DNA of 25,993 bases from Desulfosporosinus sp. UBA4726 (GTDB lineage Bacteria; Bacillota; Desulfitobacteriia; Desulfitobacteriales; Desulfitobacteriaceae): assembly GCA_002404215.1 (NCBI GenBank), contig DHJG01000094.1:12749-38741 (forward strand), read 5' to 3'. The number at the start of each line of letters is the position of its first letter. The stretch's first letter is position 1. Positions 8,145 through 15,209 of the stretch are shown in pieces. The notes below the pieces were generated by a model, which worked only from the letters and a program-made list of their open reading frames with translations, made no database searches and was not told the origin of the DNA. A program made the translations under genes and the position numbers.

Positions 8145-8399
8145 TCAATTTCCTTGAGCAGAACACTTCCTCGTTAAATTAATTTGTTGAATATGATAAC
8201 TGTAGGAATTTCTCGACTTTGTCAATATATCTATCCATTCTTCAGTTGAAAACAAGCTTGTAATCCGGGTTCGATCCTCTAACATCAGAAAATATTCGCT
8301 AGAATAATCTGTCTCGATCACATCCAAAATCCCTTCAGGGACATCCTGAACAGACTTCTTCTTATGATTTAATCGTTTGTAATCAGCTAAATCATTCAT
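8145..8399 (-). CDS. Small protein of unknown function in polyamine operon
   Basis: An 84-aa protein that I do not recognise. It has no membrane segment or signal peptide. It begins with a charged stretch (LADYKRLNHKKKSVQDVPEG), continues with DVIETDYSSEYFLMLEDRTRITSLFSTEEWIDIL, predicted to be mixed alpha/beta, and ends in a basic tail. GGGGAGGTG lies 5 nt before the ATG, a very strong ribosome binding site, which supports a real gene. It follows nspC by 47 bp and precedes the operon terminator, so it is co-transcribed with the two carboxynorspermidine genes. A regulatory or accessory role in polyamine synthesis is only an inference from position. Confidence 0.7.
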   Translation of the reverse strand: MNDLADYKRLNHKKKSVQDVPEGILDVIETDYSSEYFLMLEDRTRITSLFSTEEWIDILTKSRNSYSYHIQQINLTRKCSAQGN

Positions 8400-8446
8400 T
8401 AAACACCTCCCCAGCAGGTTATATCTGTATTATAGCAACTAACTTC

Positions 8447-9586
8447 TCAGGATAGACGTGTTTTAAAGTCTTCATATCCAAATTGTTTGATGATCTTAAT
8501 GCCTTCTTCTTCGCTAAAAAGCGCGATAGACGGTAGATTCACCCCATTGAACGTATTGTTCTTCACCATAGTATAGTGGGCCATGTCAGAAAACACAAGC
8601 CTGTCACCAGGTTTCAACGGTTGTCTGAAAGAATAGTCGCCAATGATGTCTCCTGCAAGACAAGTAAGCCCACCCAGTCTGTAGGTATAAGGATATTCGC
8701 CAGGCTTTCCTGCATCGATTATAGTCGGCCTGTAAGGCATCTCAAGCACATCCGGCATGTGGCAAGCTGCTGAAGTATCCATTATAGCGATTTTCATGCC
8801 ATTGTCCACTAGGTCAAGAACCGTTGCAACTAGAAATCCAGTGTTTAGAGCCACAGCCTCACCCGGTTCCAGGTAGATATTCACACCATATTTATCCTGA
8901 AAAAACGTTATTGAACGAACTAAGGTTTCAATATCATAGTCAGGTCTGGTAATATGATGTCCTCCACCAAAATTGAGCCATTTCATGGTTTTAATATAGT
9001 CACCAAATTTACGATCAACCACTTGAATCGTCCGTTCTAGGGTATCCGAATTCTGCTCGCACATGGTATGAAAATGAAGTCCTTCAAGGCCATCAAGCTC
9101 TTCAGGTCGGAAATTAGATAACGTCACGCCCAGTCTTGAAAACTCATAACAGGGATCATAAATAGGTGTCTCGATCTCCGAGTACTCCGGATTAATACGG
9201 ATGCCACAGCTTATTCGTTTTGTTGTAATGTTCTTAACCTTATCTTTAAATCGATTCCATTGATCAAATGAATTAAAGGTAATGTGATCACAATTGCGGA
9301 GGATTTCATCAAATTCTGCCTCAATGTAGGCTGGTGCATAAATATGAACTTCTTTTCCCATTTCTTCATTACCCAGCCTAGCCTCAAACAGCGAACTTGC
9401 AGTTACACCTTTAAGATAGTTGCTCGCAAGAGGAAAGACCGAATACATTGAAAATCCTTTTAAAGCGAGGAGAATGCTGCATCCCGTACGTTGTTGTATA
9501 GAATGCAGGATTTCAAGATTTCTTAATAGAAGTCGTTCATCCACAATATAGCAGGGTGATGGAAGTGCACTAAAATCTATGTCCAA
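8447..9586 (-). CDS. nspC: Carboxynorspermidine/carboxyspermidine decarboxylase
   Basis: A 379-aa PLP-dependent decarboxylase of the alanine-racemase fold III, NspC family. It removes CO2 from carboxynorspermidine or carboxyspermidine to give norspermidine or spermidine. PLP-binding Lys43 is in LALKGFS. The family motifs GLHFHTMCEQ, WLNFGGGHHIT, YLEPGEAV and CLAGDIIGDY are all present and the length is normal. The start is TTG at 9586 with GAGGTGA 7 nt upstream. It follows the dehydrogenase gene by 11 bp, the classic pair of the S-adenosylmethionine-independent (aspartate-semialdehyde) route to spermidine, common in bacteria that lack speD/speE. Confidence 0.95.
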   Translation of the reverse strand: MDIDFSALPSPCYIVDERLLLRNLEILHSIQQRTGCSILLALKGFSMYSVFPLASNYLKGVTASSLFEARLGNEEMGKEVHIYAPAYIEAEFDEILRNCDHITFNSFDQWNRFKDKVKNITTKRISCGIRINPEYSEIETPIYDPCYEFSRLGVTLSNFRPEELDGLEGLHFHTMCEQNSDTLERTIQVVDRKFGDYIKTMKWLNFGGGHHITRPDYDIETLVRSITFFQDKYGVNIYLEPGEAVALNTGFLVATVLDLVDNGMKIAIMDTSAACHMPDVLEMPYRPTIIDAGKPGEYPYTYRLGGLTCLAGDIIGDYSFRQPLKPGDRLVFSDMAHYTMVKNNTFNGVNLPSIALFSEEEGIKIIKQFGYEDFKTRLS

Positions 9587-9597
9587 TAATTTTCACC

Positions 9598-10797
9598 TCA
9601 GTCAATGAGAGTTGGCGAGAAACTTTCCTGCCACGGTAGACCGCAAATATTAAGTGCTTCCATAAATGGGTCAGGATCAAATTCTTCAACATTAAATACA
9701 CCCGGTTTTTTCCAAATACCTTTAAGCATCAACATAGCTCCAATCATGGCCGGAACCCCTGTTGTATAGGAAATGGCTTGCGATCCCACCTCTGCAAAAC
9801 ATTCTTGATGATCACAAATGTTGTAAACATAATAGGTTTTGGGTTTTCCGTCCTTAAGCCCTTGCATGATGCAACCGATATTCGTTTTTCCTTTTGTTCT
9901 TGAGCCGAGGGATGCAGGATCGGGGAGCATAGCCTTTAAAAAATGCAAAGGAATGATCTGTTGCCCCTCAAACTCAATGGGTTCAATTGAAGTCATGCCA
10001 ACATTTTCAAGCACACGTAAATGATTAAGATAATTGTCAGAGAAAGTCATCCAAAATCGTATCCGCTTAATCCCCTTCATATGAATGGCCAGAGATTCTA
10101 ACTCTTCATGGTACATAAGATAAATGTTTTTTGGGCCTATCTCAGGAAGATCATAGACTGTCTTCACCGAAAGAGGGTCAGTTTCGACCCACGAACCGTT
10201 TTCATAGTACCTTCCAGCCGCTGTAATTTCGCGAATATTAATTTCCGGGTTAAAATTGGTAGCGAAGGGATATCCATGATCTCCAGCATTGGCATCTACA
10301 ATATCAATAGAATGGATTTCATCAAAATAATGTTTCTGGGCATAGGCACAAAAGACACCTGTAACCCCAGGGTCAAAACCGCTTCCTAGTAAGGCAGTTA
10401 ACCCTGCATGAGCAAATTTTTCCCGATACGCCCACTGCCATTTGTATTCAAACTTAGCAATATCTGGAGGCTCATAATTCGCAGTATCCATGTAGTCAAC
10501 CCCTGTGGCTAGGCAGGCATCCATAATGGTCAAGTCCTGATAAGGGAGCGCAAGGTTCATGACAATATCTGGCTTAAAGCTTTTTATCAACTCAATGACC
10601 ATGTCGGTATTATCAGCATCAAGCTGAGCCGTATGAATGATTGTGCGACTTCCAGCCAATTTGTTTTTGATAGCTTCACATTTTTCGACCGTTCTGCTCG
10701 CGATACAAATTTCTTCGAATACATCTGGATTCTGGCAACATTTATGAATAGCTACGCCCGCAACTCCGCCAGCGCCAATAATCAAAGCTTTTCCCAT
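9598..10797 (-). CDS. Carboxynorspermidine dehydrogenase (saccharopine dehydrogenase family)
   Basis: A 399-aa saccharopine-dehydrogenase-family enzyme. The N-terminal Rossmann motif GAGGVAG sits in MGKALIIGAGGVAG. It is followed by NLALPYQDLTIMDACLATGVDYMDTANYE and LLGSGFDPGVTG, typical of carboxynorspermidine dehydrogenase (CANSDH, also called Lys1-like). It joins L-aspartate semialdehyde to putrescine or diaminopropane and reduces the Schiff base to carboxyspermidine or carboxynorspermidine, the substrate of the next gene, nspC. An upstream TTG at 10812 is open, but its codons GAG GGT are the ribosome binding site (GGAGGGTG) for the ATG at 10797, so the ATG is chosen. It is first in the operon. 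Confidence 0.93.
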   Translation of the reverse strand: MGKALIIGAGGVAGVAIHKCCQNPDVFEEICIASRTVEKCEAIKNKLAGSRTIIHTAQLDADNTDMVIELIKSFKPDIVMNLALPYQDLTIMDACLATGVDYMDTANYEPPDIAKFEYKWQWAYREKFAHAGLTALLGSGFDPGVTGVFCAYAQKHYFDEIHSIDIVDANAGDHGYPFATNFNPEINIREITAAGRYYENGSWVETDPLSVKTVYDLPEIGPKNIYLMYHEELESLAIHMKGIKRIRFWMTFSDNYLNHLRVLENVGMTSIEPIEFEGQQIIPLHFLKAMLPDPASLGSRTKGKTNIGCIMQGLKDGKPKTYYVYNICDHQECFAEVGSQAISYTTGVPAMIGAMLMLKGIWKKPGVFNVEEFDPDPFMEALNICGLPWQESFSPTLID

Positions 10798-10833
10798 TTT
10801 AGCACCCTCCAAATCTCTTTAACAACAATGCAA

Positions 10834-10862
10834 ATTATACCTAAAACACTCCAAATAATCAA
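10834..10862 (-). promoter_or_regulatory. Sigma-A promoter of the carboxynorspermidine operon
   Basis: On the minus strand TTGATT (10862-10857), 17-bp spacer, TATAAT (10839-10834), about 37 bp before the dehydrogenase ATG. Confidence 0.75.
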
Positions 10863-10944
10863 TAATACAACAAAAATCGAGTCTGGTGAAAGCTTCAGTC
10901 AACTCCCAGCGCTCGTCTTCTGGTCAAGTCCTCACATTACACTT

Positions 10945-11090
10945 TTATTCCTTCCGCAATTTTTGGCAGCATAGCTTTTTATCAGCCTTTTCAAGTAGCT
11001 CACTGACCTTTTCACCAGTATACTCTTCAATTCCAATACTGACGGTTAACCTAACTTGTGCAGAAAAGTTGTTAAATGAAACACACTGGG
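10945..11090 (-). pseudogene. Remnant of a GGDEF (diguanylate cyclase) domain C-terminus
   Basis: The minus strand reads 47 codons ending in TAA at 10947-10945. They include LTVSIGIEEYTGEK, VSELLEKADKKL and a basic end. This matches the last third of GGDEF domains (consensus like VTVSIGIAEY...EELLERADKALYEAK). The GGDEF catalytic motif, the rest of the domain and any start codon are missing; the open frame runs into the terminator hairpin at 11093-11128. It was probably a diguanylate cyclase gene largely deleted by rearrangement. The rest of the 10.8-11.3 kb interval holds only this fragment, the hairpin and AT-rich sequence. Confidence 0.75.
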
Positions 11091-11092
11091 TA

Positions 11093-11128
11093 GAAGACTC
11101 AGCCGAATCCTACGGCTGAGTCTTCTTT
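11093..11128. terminator. Perfect 14-bp terminator-like hairpin
   Basis: AGAAGACTCAGCCG and its exact complement flank a short loop (about 8 nt), with flanking T/A residues. It lies between the GGDEF remnant and the DUF4405 gene. Its original gene is probably lost. Confidence 0.6.
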
Positions 11129-11294
11129 ATCAGTTAGCACATTATCCAAAATTTTAAGCATACGTTCAGTTAAAACTCAGCTGAATTTAAGTTTCATAGC
11201 CCATAATGATGTCATGACCACATCCCACTGGTTAAGGTAAATTTTAATAGTCCTGATTCAACCAATATGCTAACCCTGAAAGGAGTCTATGAAG

Positions 11295-12086
11295 ATGAAT
11301 ATTAAAACCCCAATAAAGATAGTCCTGGACCTCATCATGGCTGTTATGTATCTACTTTTGCTAGATGCGCACGGTACAGGACTTGTCTTCCACGAAATTG
11401 CAGGACTTTCCTTCTTAGTACTTATGATGGCTCATATCCTTTTGAACTGGGCATGGGTTAAAAATGTTACAAAAAATCTTATTAAGAGGAAATCAAAGTC
11501 CAAACCAAAGCTAATGTATGTTTTAAATATGGCATTGTTACTCGGTATCAGTACGATAACCATTACCGGAATTCTCATTTCAAAAGTGATTTTCCCCTCA
11601 GGGTCAACCGAGGATCAGTTTCTCCTGATTGCAACGCATAAATGGGTTTCCTATGCCTGGTTAGGACTCTTTGCCCTACATATCGCGTTACATCGGAAGT
11701 ATATTTTAGTATCTATGAGAAATATGTCCACTCACCTTAAAAGCTATAAACTAGGGAAAGCCATACTGAACCTTGGGGCTATAGCCTTAATTATTGGCGT
11801 ATTATATGCTCAAATCATGCCCAGATCTCCTAAGACGGTAACCCAATCTACCACACATTCCTCCATTTCATCGCGACATTCAGCTGTCACACAAAGTAAG
11901 GATGATCAAACGAGTCCAACATTGGAGGACACGTCAGCGGCTGGCCAAACGGTCAGTCTGGCAGATTTCCTTGATGACATGTTTTGTACTGCCTGCGGTA
12001 AACACTGCTCTTTATTAAGTCTAAGATGTAACAAGGGTCTTCCGCAGTTGGAGTCTGCAAAACTTACCTATCAAAACCTTTATTAA
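11295..12086 (+). CDS. DUF4405-type membrane cytochrome-like protein with C-terminal Cys motif
   Basis: A 263-aa membrane protein. It has four or five hydrophobic segments (about 8-24, 31-51, 74-98, 118-135, 154-173) with paired histidines (H33, H47, H115, H129/H133) in positions suggesting heme b binding, as in DUF4405/cytochrome b561-like proteins. After a Ser/Thr-rich linker the C-terminus carries FCTACGKHCSLLSLRC. Cys231, 234, 238 and 245 could bind metal or an Fe-S cluster; similar tails (CxxCGxHC plus a later Cys) are common in DUF4405 proteins of anaerobes. The ATG at 11295 is chosen over 11289 because AAGGAG is only 3 nt from the first but 9 nt from the second. It converges on hgcB, with stops 15 bp apart and no hairpin between. 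Confidence 0.8.
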   Translation: MNIKTPIKIVLDLIMAVMYLLLLDAHGTGLVFHEIAGLSFLVLMMAHILLNWAWVKNVTKNLIKRKSKSKPKLMYVLNMALLLGISTITITGILISKVIFPSGSTEDQFLLIATHKWVSYAWLGLFALHIALHRKYILVSMRNMSTHLKSYKLGKAILNLGAIALIIGVLYAQIMPRSPKTVTQSTTHSSISSRHSAVTQSKDDQTSPTLEDTSAAGQTVSLADFLDDMFCTACGKHCSLLSLRCNKGLPQLESAKLTYQNLY

Positions 12087-12101
12087 TAGATCTCATCATC
12101 C

Positions 12102-12401
12102 TCAGCAACAACCGCCACTGCCATTATCCGAACAATCGCAGCTTGGTTCCGTTCCAGTCAGCCAGCCCATAATGATAGCGTAGGCACAACCCACACCTGG
12201 CTTAACGTCTAAAGCATTAAACGAACAGTTTTTGACGCATGCACCGCATTCCATACAACCGTCTTTATCGACTATGACCGATTTACCCTCCTTTATAACA
12301 AATACCTGATGTGGGCAAACCTCAATACACCTTCCACACCCTGTACACTTATCAGATTTAAGTTTCAAGGTAGCAACATTTTTTAAATATCGATTCTTCA
12401 T
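12102..12401 (-). CDS. hgcB: Mercury methylation ferredoxin HgcB
   Basis: A 99-aa 2[4Fe-4S] ferredoxin, partner of HgcA in converting Hg(II) to methylmercury. The first cluster ligands are Cys19, 22, 25, 29 (CTGCGRCIEVCP). The second set is Cys49, 52, 55, 59 within CMECGAC, the diagnostic HgcB motif. Cys72 (GVGCAY) matches the conserved extra Cys of HgcB, and the chain ends in the Cys98-Cys99 pair thought to bind and deliver mercury. Two more Cys (88 and 90, CDC) are present. It follows hgcA by 24 bp. AAGGAG is 14 nt before the ATG, a long spacing, but an in-frame TAA just upstream excludes an earlier start. An ordinary ferredoxin would lack Cys72 and the terminal CC. Confidence 0.95.
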   Translation of the reverse strand: MKNRYLKNVATLKLKSDKCTGCGRCIEVCPHQVFVIKEGKSVIVDKDGCMECGACVKNCSFNALDVKPGVGCAYAIIMGWLTGTEPSCDCSDNGSGGCC

Positions 12402-12425
12402 AAATTATATAACAACTCCTTAAAG

Positions 12426-13424
12426 CTAAATAAAGCTGTTAACCACAATCAAAACTATCCCCAAAAATATCGAGATGCTGATCGCGGGAACCCCAATTCT
12501 CATTTCTTTCAAAACCCCCGAAAAAGAGGTAAACGTTGAGGAGCCTGTGAAGTTCATTGCATAAAATGCAGATGCTGAAGGCAAAATCATTAGATACCCC
12601 AGTGCTCTTAATAAACCATATTCAGGTGCACCCGGCCATCCGTTAAACATATTAACCATGACAGCCCATATAAGTCCCACTAACCAACCCTTCCATGCAA
12701 AGGCCCTACCAGGAATCCATGGCAACAAGACTGGAGTTAACACACAGCCAATTATGACCGCGCCCATATATGCGTAAAAATCGACTAAACCAAAAGGCCC
12801 CACGCCTATGAGGTTTAACAAAAAGAGTATCCCAAAAATTATTAAGGAAACCTTGAATGAACTAACCAATTCTACCGGAGTCAAAACAAGTCTATCATAG
12901 ACGCTGAAGCTGACCGTTCGCATTTGGGCAGTGGCTTTCATTCCTGAATGAATAAAGGCTTTGACATCCTTGGCCTCTACTGGGCCATAAAGTACTTTGA
13001 AACCTGAATATTTCAAAACCTCGTGGGCACTTACACCCGGTGCACTTAATTGAGGTAGTATCAGCGTTCTGTGTGACACAACTTTCTCTAGTTGTACAAT
13101 GGCCATACGGTTTATAAGTTCTTTGCTCCCAAAAGTGCCCTTTCCTGCCGCACACCATACATTGATCCCTTTCGTGTCAAGAACCAGAATCCATGCATCT
13201 AACTCGGTTAATTCTTTCCTCAAGGAATCAAAGCTCATTTTATAATTAGCTGTAACTAGAACAGGAGATGATTTATCGGGCTTCCCGACACTATAAAGTC
13301 CGGCCTCTACCTTGAAATTCATTCTATCAACACCCCAGCGGGCCTTCCAGGAACCTAGCATATCATGAGTTGTCAATTGAGTTGAGGTGTGGATAATTTT
13401 CATTTCTCTGTTAGTAATCTCCAT
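12426..13424 (-). CDS. hgcA: Mercury methylation corrinoid protein HgcA
   Basis: A 332-aa protein with an N-terminal corrinoid-binding domain (related to the CdhD/CFeSP large subunit) and a C-terminal membrane domain. The cap-helix motif NVWCAAGKG (residues 88-96) is unique to HgcA; Cys91 is the expected lower axial cobalt ligand that allows methyl transfer to Hg(II). About five membrane segments follow (near 191-208, 213-233, 245-262, 270-290, 312-330), as in characterised HgcA. AAGGGGTG lies 7 nt before the ATG. It follows arsR by 42 bp and precedes hgcB, so the order arsR-hgcA-hgcB indicates one transcript. HgcAB presence is accepted as predictive of methylmercury formation in anaerobes; actual activity in this strain is not shown by sequence. 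Confidence 0.96.
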   Translation of the reverse strand: MEITNREMKIIHTSTQLTTHDMLGSWKARWGVDRMNFKVEAGLYSVGKPDKSSPVLVTANYKMSFDSLRKELTELDAWILVLDTKGINVWCAAGKGTFGSKELINRMAIVQLEKVVSHRTLILPQLSAPGVSAHEVLKYSGFKVLYGPVEAKDVKAFIHSGMKATAQMRTVSFSVYDRLVLTPVELVSSFKVSLIIFGILFLLNLIGVGPFGLVDFYAYMGAVIIGCVLTPVLLPWIPGRAFAWKGWLVGLIWAVMVNMFNGWPGAPEYGLLRALGYLMILPSASAFYAMNFTGSSTFTSFSGVLKEMRIGVPAISISIFLGIVLIVVNSFI

Positions 13425-13466
13425 AATACTGCACCCCTTGTTTATTAATATTCACCTCATTAAAGT

Positions 13467-13826
13467 TTATTTATTAGGCGGACCTGCCTCAGTACAGCAC
13501 TTTCGTGAGCACTGAATATTACCATCATCCTTGCTCATACATTTGTCTTTATTTGATCTAATCTCGAATAATAAATTAGAAATATTATCTATTACTTCGC
13601 CATTGTTACTATAATACATCCACGTCCCATTACGCCTCCCCTTTACAATCCCACTATCAGACAGAATCTTCATATGGTATGACAAGGTTGGTTGTGTAAT
13701 ATTAAAGTTTTCTAATAGTTCACAGGCACACATCTCGCCACAAGTCAGTAAGTCGACGATTTTCAGGCGTGTCTCATCGGCAAATGCCTTAAATAAGGGA
13801 ACATAATCTGCGTAACTATACTTCAT
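13467..13826 (-). CDS. arsR: ArsR-family metal(loid)-responsive repressor upstream of hgcA
   Basis: A 119-aa winged-helix repressor of the ArsR/SmtB family. The core reads FKAFADETRLKIVDLLTCGEMCACELL with Cys29, Cys33 and Cys35. It is close to the ELCVCDL arsenite-binding motif of ArsR, followed by the recognition helix region ITQPTLSYHMKILSDSGIV and a wing (GRRNGTWMYYS). The C-terminal tail adds Cys95, Cys105, Cys109 and Cys110 (KCM, CSRKCC), which could also bind a thiophilic metal. ArsR proteins leave DNA when they bind As(III) or metals. As first gene of the hgcAB operon it probably represses itself and hgcAB. Whether the inducer is arsenite or Hg(II) cannot be told. Confidence 0.9.
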   Translation of the reverse strand: MKYSYADYVPLFKAFADETRLKIVDLLTCGEMCACELLENFNITQPTLSYHMKILSDSGIVKGRRNGTWMYYSNNGEVIDNISNLLFEIRSNKDKCMSKDDGNIQCSRKCCTEAGPPNK

Positions 13827-13880
13827 AAAATCACTCCGTATCTTAATAGAATAGTAATATTGATAAGTCTCTATATACGT

Positions 13881-13909
13881 ATTATAGCCGTTATATAGAT
13901 AATTGTCTA
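13881..13909 (-). promoter_or_regulatory. Promoter of arsR-hgcAB
   Basis: On the minus strand TAGACA (13909-13904), 17-bp spacer, TATAAT (13886-13881), about 55 bp before arsR. Confidence 0.7.
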
Positions 13910-13910
13910 T
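13895..13910. promoter_or_regulatory. Candidate ArsR operator
   Basis: The 16-bp sequence ATAGATAATTGTCTAT is a palindrome with a single mismatched pair and covers the -35 box of the arsR-hgcAB promoter, where a repressor would block polymerase. Assignment to ArsR is inferred from position and symmetry. Confidence 0.45.
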
Positions 13911-13987
13911 GCTATTAGTAGGTGTATTTTTCAGTCATAGTCACTTTCACGCGCGACTACATCGATGTTAAAAGCAGAAAAATAGTA

Positions 13988-13993
13988 TATAAT
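13988..13993 (+). promoter_or_regulatory. -10 box of the yojF promoter
   Basis: A perfect TATAAT lies 34 bp before the yojF ATG; the matching -35 (ATGTTA at 17 bp) is weak. Confidence 0.5.
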
Positions 13994-14027
13994 CAATTAA
14001 AAGCTTGGTTAAGGTGGTGGATAGTTC

Positions 14028-14378
14028 ATGAACCCAATTAATAAATTGATTGTGCAACCCGCGCTGAACAGTTTTCTCAACCGCGAAGTGTACCTCCACC
14101 TAGAGACGACCAACGGAGCTTATGCCGTCCATAGCCATGAGAGCGCCATGACTGTGGGTGCGTATATTCGTAATGGTCGCATTCGCTTTGGACGTGGGAT
14201 CATCACAGGTGACGGCCCGTACCGCGTCGGGCTCAAGATGGAACTCGGCTGGGTTTACGCCGAAGGATTGACTGATTTTGAGATGGAGCAAGAAGGTCAG
14301 TTATTGCTTGCTGGCCATGATCAAGAGGGACGACTTGCGGTGGCTCTTGAACTAAGTTTGACCCCGTTTGAATTATAA
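14028..14378 (+). CDS. yojF: YojF family protein (DUF1806)
   Basis: A 116-aa soluble protein of the YojF/DUF1806 family. Recognised segments are VYLHLETTNGAYA, GAYIRNGRIRFGRGIITGDGPYRVGLKM and GWVYAEGLTDFE. Its biochemical function is unknown. In Bacillus it sits directly before yojG/bshB2, a bacillithiol-pathway deacetylase, and the same order is found here with 147 bp between, which supports the call and suggests a shared role. AAGGTGGTGG precedes the ATG. It is divergent from arsR-hgcAB, so the 200-bp spacer holds both promoters. Confidence 0.85.
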   Translation: MNPINKLIVQPALNSFLNREVYLHLETTNGAYAVHSHESAMTVGAYIRNGRIRFGRGIITGDGPYRVGLKMELGWVYAEGLTDFEMEQEGQLLLAGHDQEGRLAVALELSLTPFEL

Positions 14379-14381
14379 AGA

Positions 14382-14423
14382 AACTTACTTCAGACGGGGT
14401 TTTAACTCCGTCTGAAGTAAGTT
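14382..14423 (+). terminator. Strong 16-bp hairpin after yojF
   Basis: 14382-14397 pairs perfectly with 14408-14423 (AACTTACTTCAGACGG and its complement, 10-nt loop). No U run follows, so it may attenuate or process the yojF-bshB2 transcript rather than stop it fully. Confidence 0.5.
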
Positions 14424-14440
14424 GAACTTATCTAGGGGCT

Positions 14441-14488
14441 TAGCGCCATCTCCCGCTTAAGAAGTGGGAGGGCTAGTGTCGGTTAGCC
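14441..14488 (+). other. Second hairpin with competing partner in the bshB2 leader
   Basis: CTCCCGCTT (14450-14458) pairs with AAGTGGGAG (14462-14470) around a 3-nt loop. GGCTA (14471-14475) can pair either with TAGC at 14441-14444 or with TAGCC at 14484-14488. The hairpin recalls small dispersed REP-like or IS200/IS605-end hairpins, but this is not established. Confidence 0.35.
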
Positions 14489-14525
14489 ATCGGATAAAAT
14501 TTGATTAACGTGGGAGGAATTATTC

Positions 14526-15194
14526 TTGGAACAACACGTTCTCGTAGTTTTCCCCCATCCAGACGACGAAACGTTTGGCTGTGGTGGAACCTTAGCACTC
14601 TTCGCCAAATCGGGTATTCCTGTCACTTACATCTGCGGTACTCTGGGCCAAATGGGCCGAAACATGGGAAAACCATTCTTCGCCACCCGAGAGTCGTTGC
14701 CTAATATTCGGGAAGCAGAGTTGGAGGAAGCATGCCAGGCTCTCGGCATTCAAAATGTAATTAAACTTGGGTTACGTGATAAAACGGTTGAGTTTGAAGA
14801 CCCAGAACTATTGGTCGATAGAATTGAGCGGATCCTCCGCGAGATCCGACCATCTCTAGTCCTTACTCACTATCCCGGATATGCGGTGCACCCAGATCAC
14901 AATGCGCTAGGTGACGTAACTATCCGTGCCATTTCTCGTCTTAACGCTCTGGAACGGCCGATAGTATACGCACATGCTTTTTCTCGAGACTGTCAAGATG
15001 TGCTCGGCCCGCCGGATATTGTCAACGACATTTCAAGCATGTCTGAAGTGAAGCTAGCCGCGATCCGAGCCCACCGGTCACAATCACAAGGGATTCTCGA
15101 ACGTATTTCGAGTGGTAAATTCAAGGAACAGTCATTGGAGAACTCGTTCAGTCACCTGCTTGAGAACGAATCTTTCTGGACCTATCGGTTTTGA
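14526..15194 (+). CDS. bshB2: PIG-L family N-acetylglucosamine deacetylase, BshB2-like
   Basis: A 222-aa zinc deacetylase of the PIG-L/LmbE family. The metal motif PHPDDE at residues 10-15 and the second motif HPDH (in YPGYAVHPDHNALG) are intact. The segments TLGQMGRNMGKP and REAELEEACQALGI match YojG/BshB2, which removes acetyl from GlcNAc-malate in bacillithiol synthesis, with side activity as a conjugate amidase. The TTG start has GGGAGGAA 6 nt upstream; the next ATG is far inside. The yojF neighbour supports the BshB2 call. bshA and bshC are not in the window, so the true substrate remains open (other amino-sugar conjugates are possible). Confidence 0.85.
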   Translation: MEQHVLVVFPHPDDETFGCGGTLALFAKSGIPVTYICGTLGQMGRNMGKPFFATRESLPNIREAELEEACQALGIQNVIKLGLRDKTVEFEDPELLVDRIERILREIRPSLVLTHYPGYAVHPDHNALGDVTIRAISRLNALERPIVYAHAFSRDCQDVLGPPDIVNDISSMSEVKLAAIRAHRSQSQGILERISSGKFKEQSLENSFSHLLENESFWTYRF

Positions 15195-15209
15195 TGAAAG
15201 ATTAATAAC

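Noticed and set aside
10886..11119. Plus-strand 77-codon open frame
   Set aside because: The minus strand carries a recognisable GGDEF remnant here and the plus frame ends inside the terminator hairpin; no ribosome binding site.
12102..12401. Call as an ordinary 2[4Fe-4S] ferredoxin
   Set aside because: CMECGAC, the extra Cys72, the terminal CC and the adjacent hgcA make HgcB the specific call.
12426..13424. Call as acetyl-CoA synthase corrinoid subunit (CdhD/AcsC type)
   Set aside because: The NVWCAAGKG motif and the C-terminal five-span membrane domain belong to HgcA, not to the soluble CFeSP subunits.
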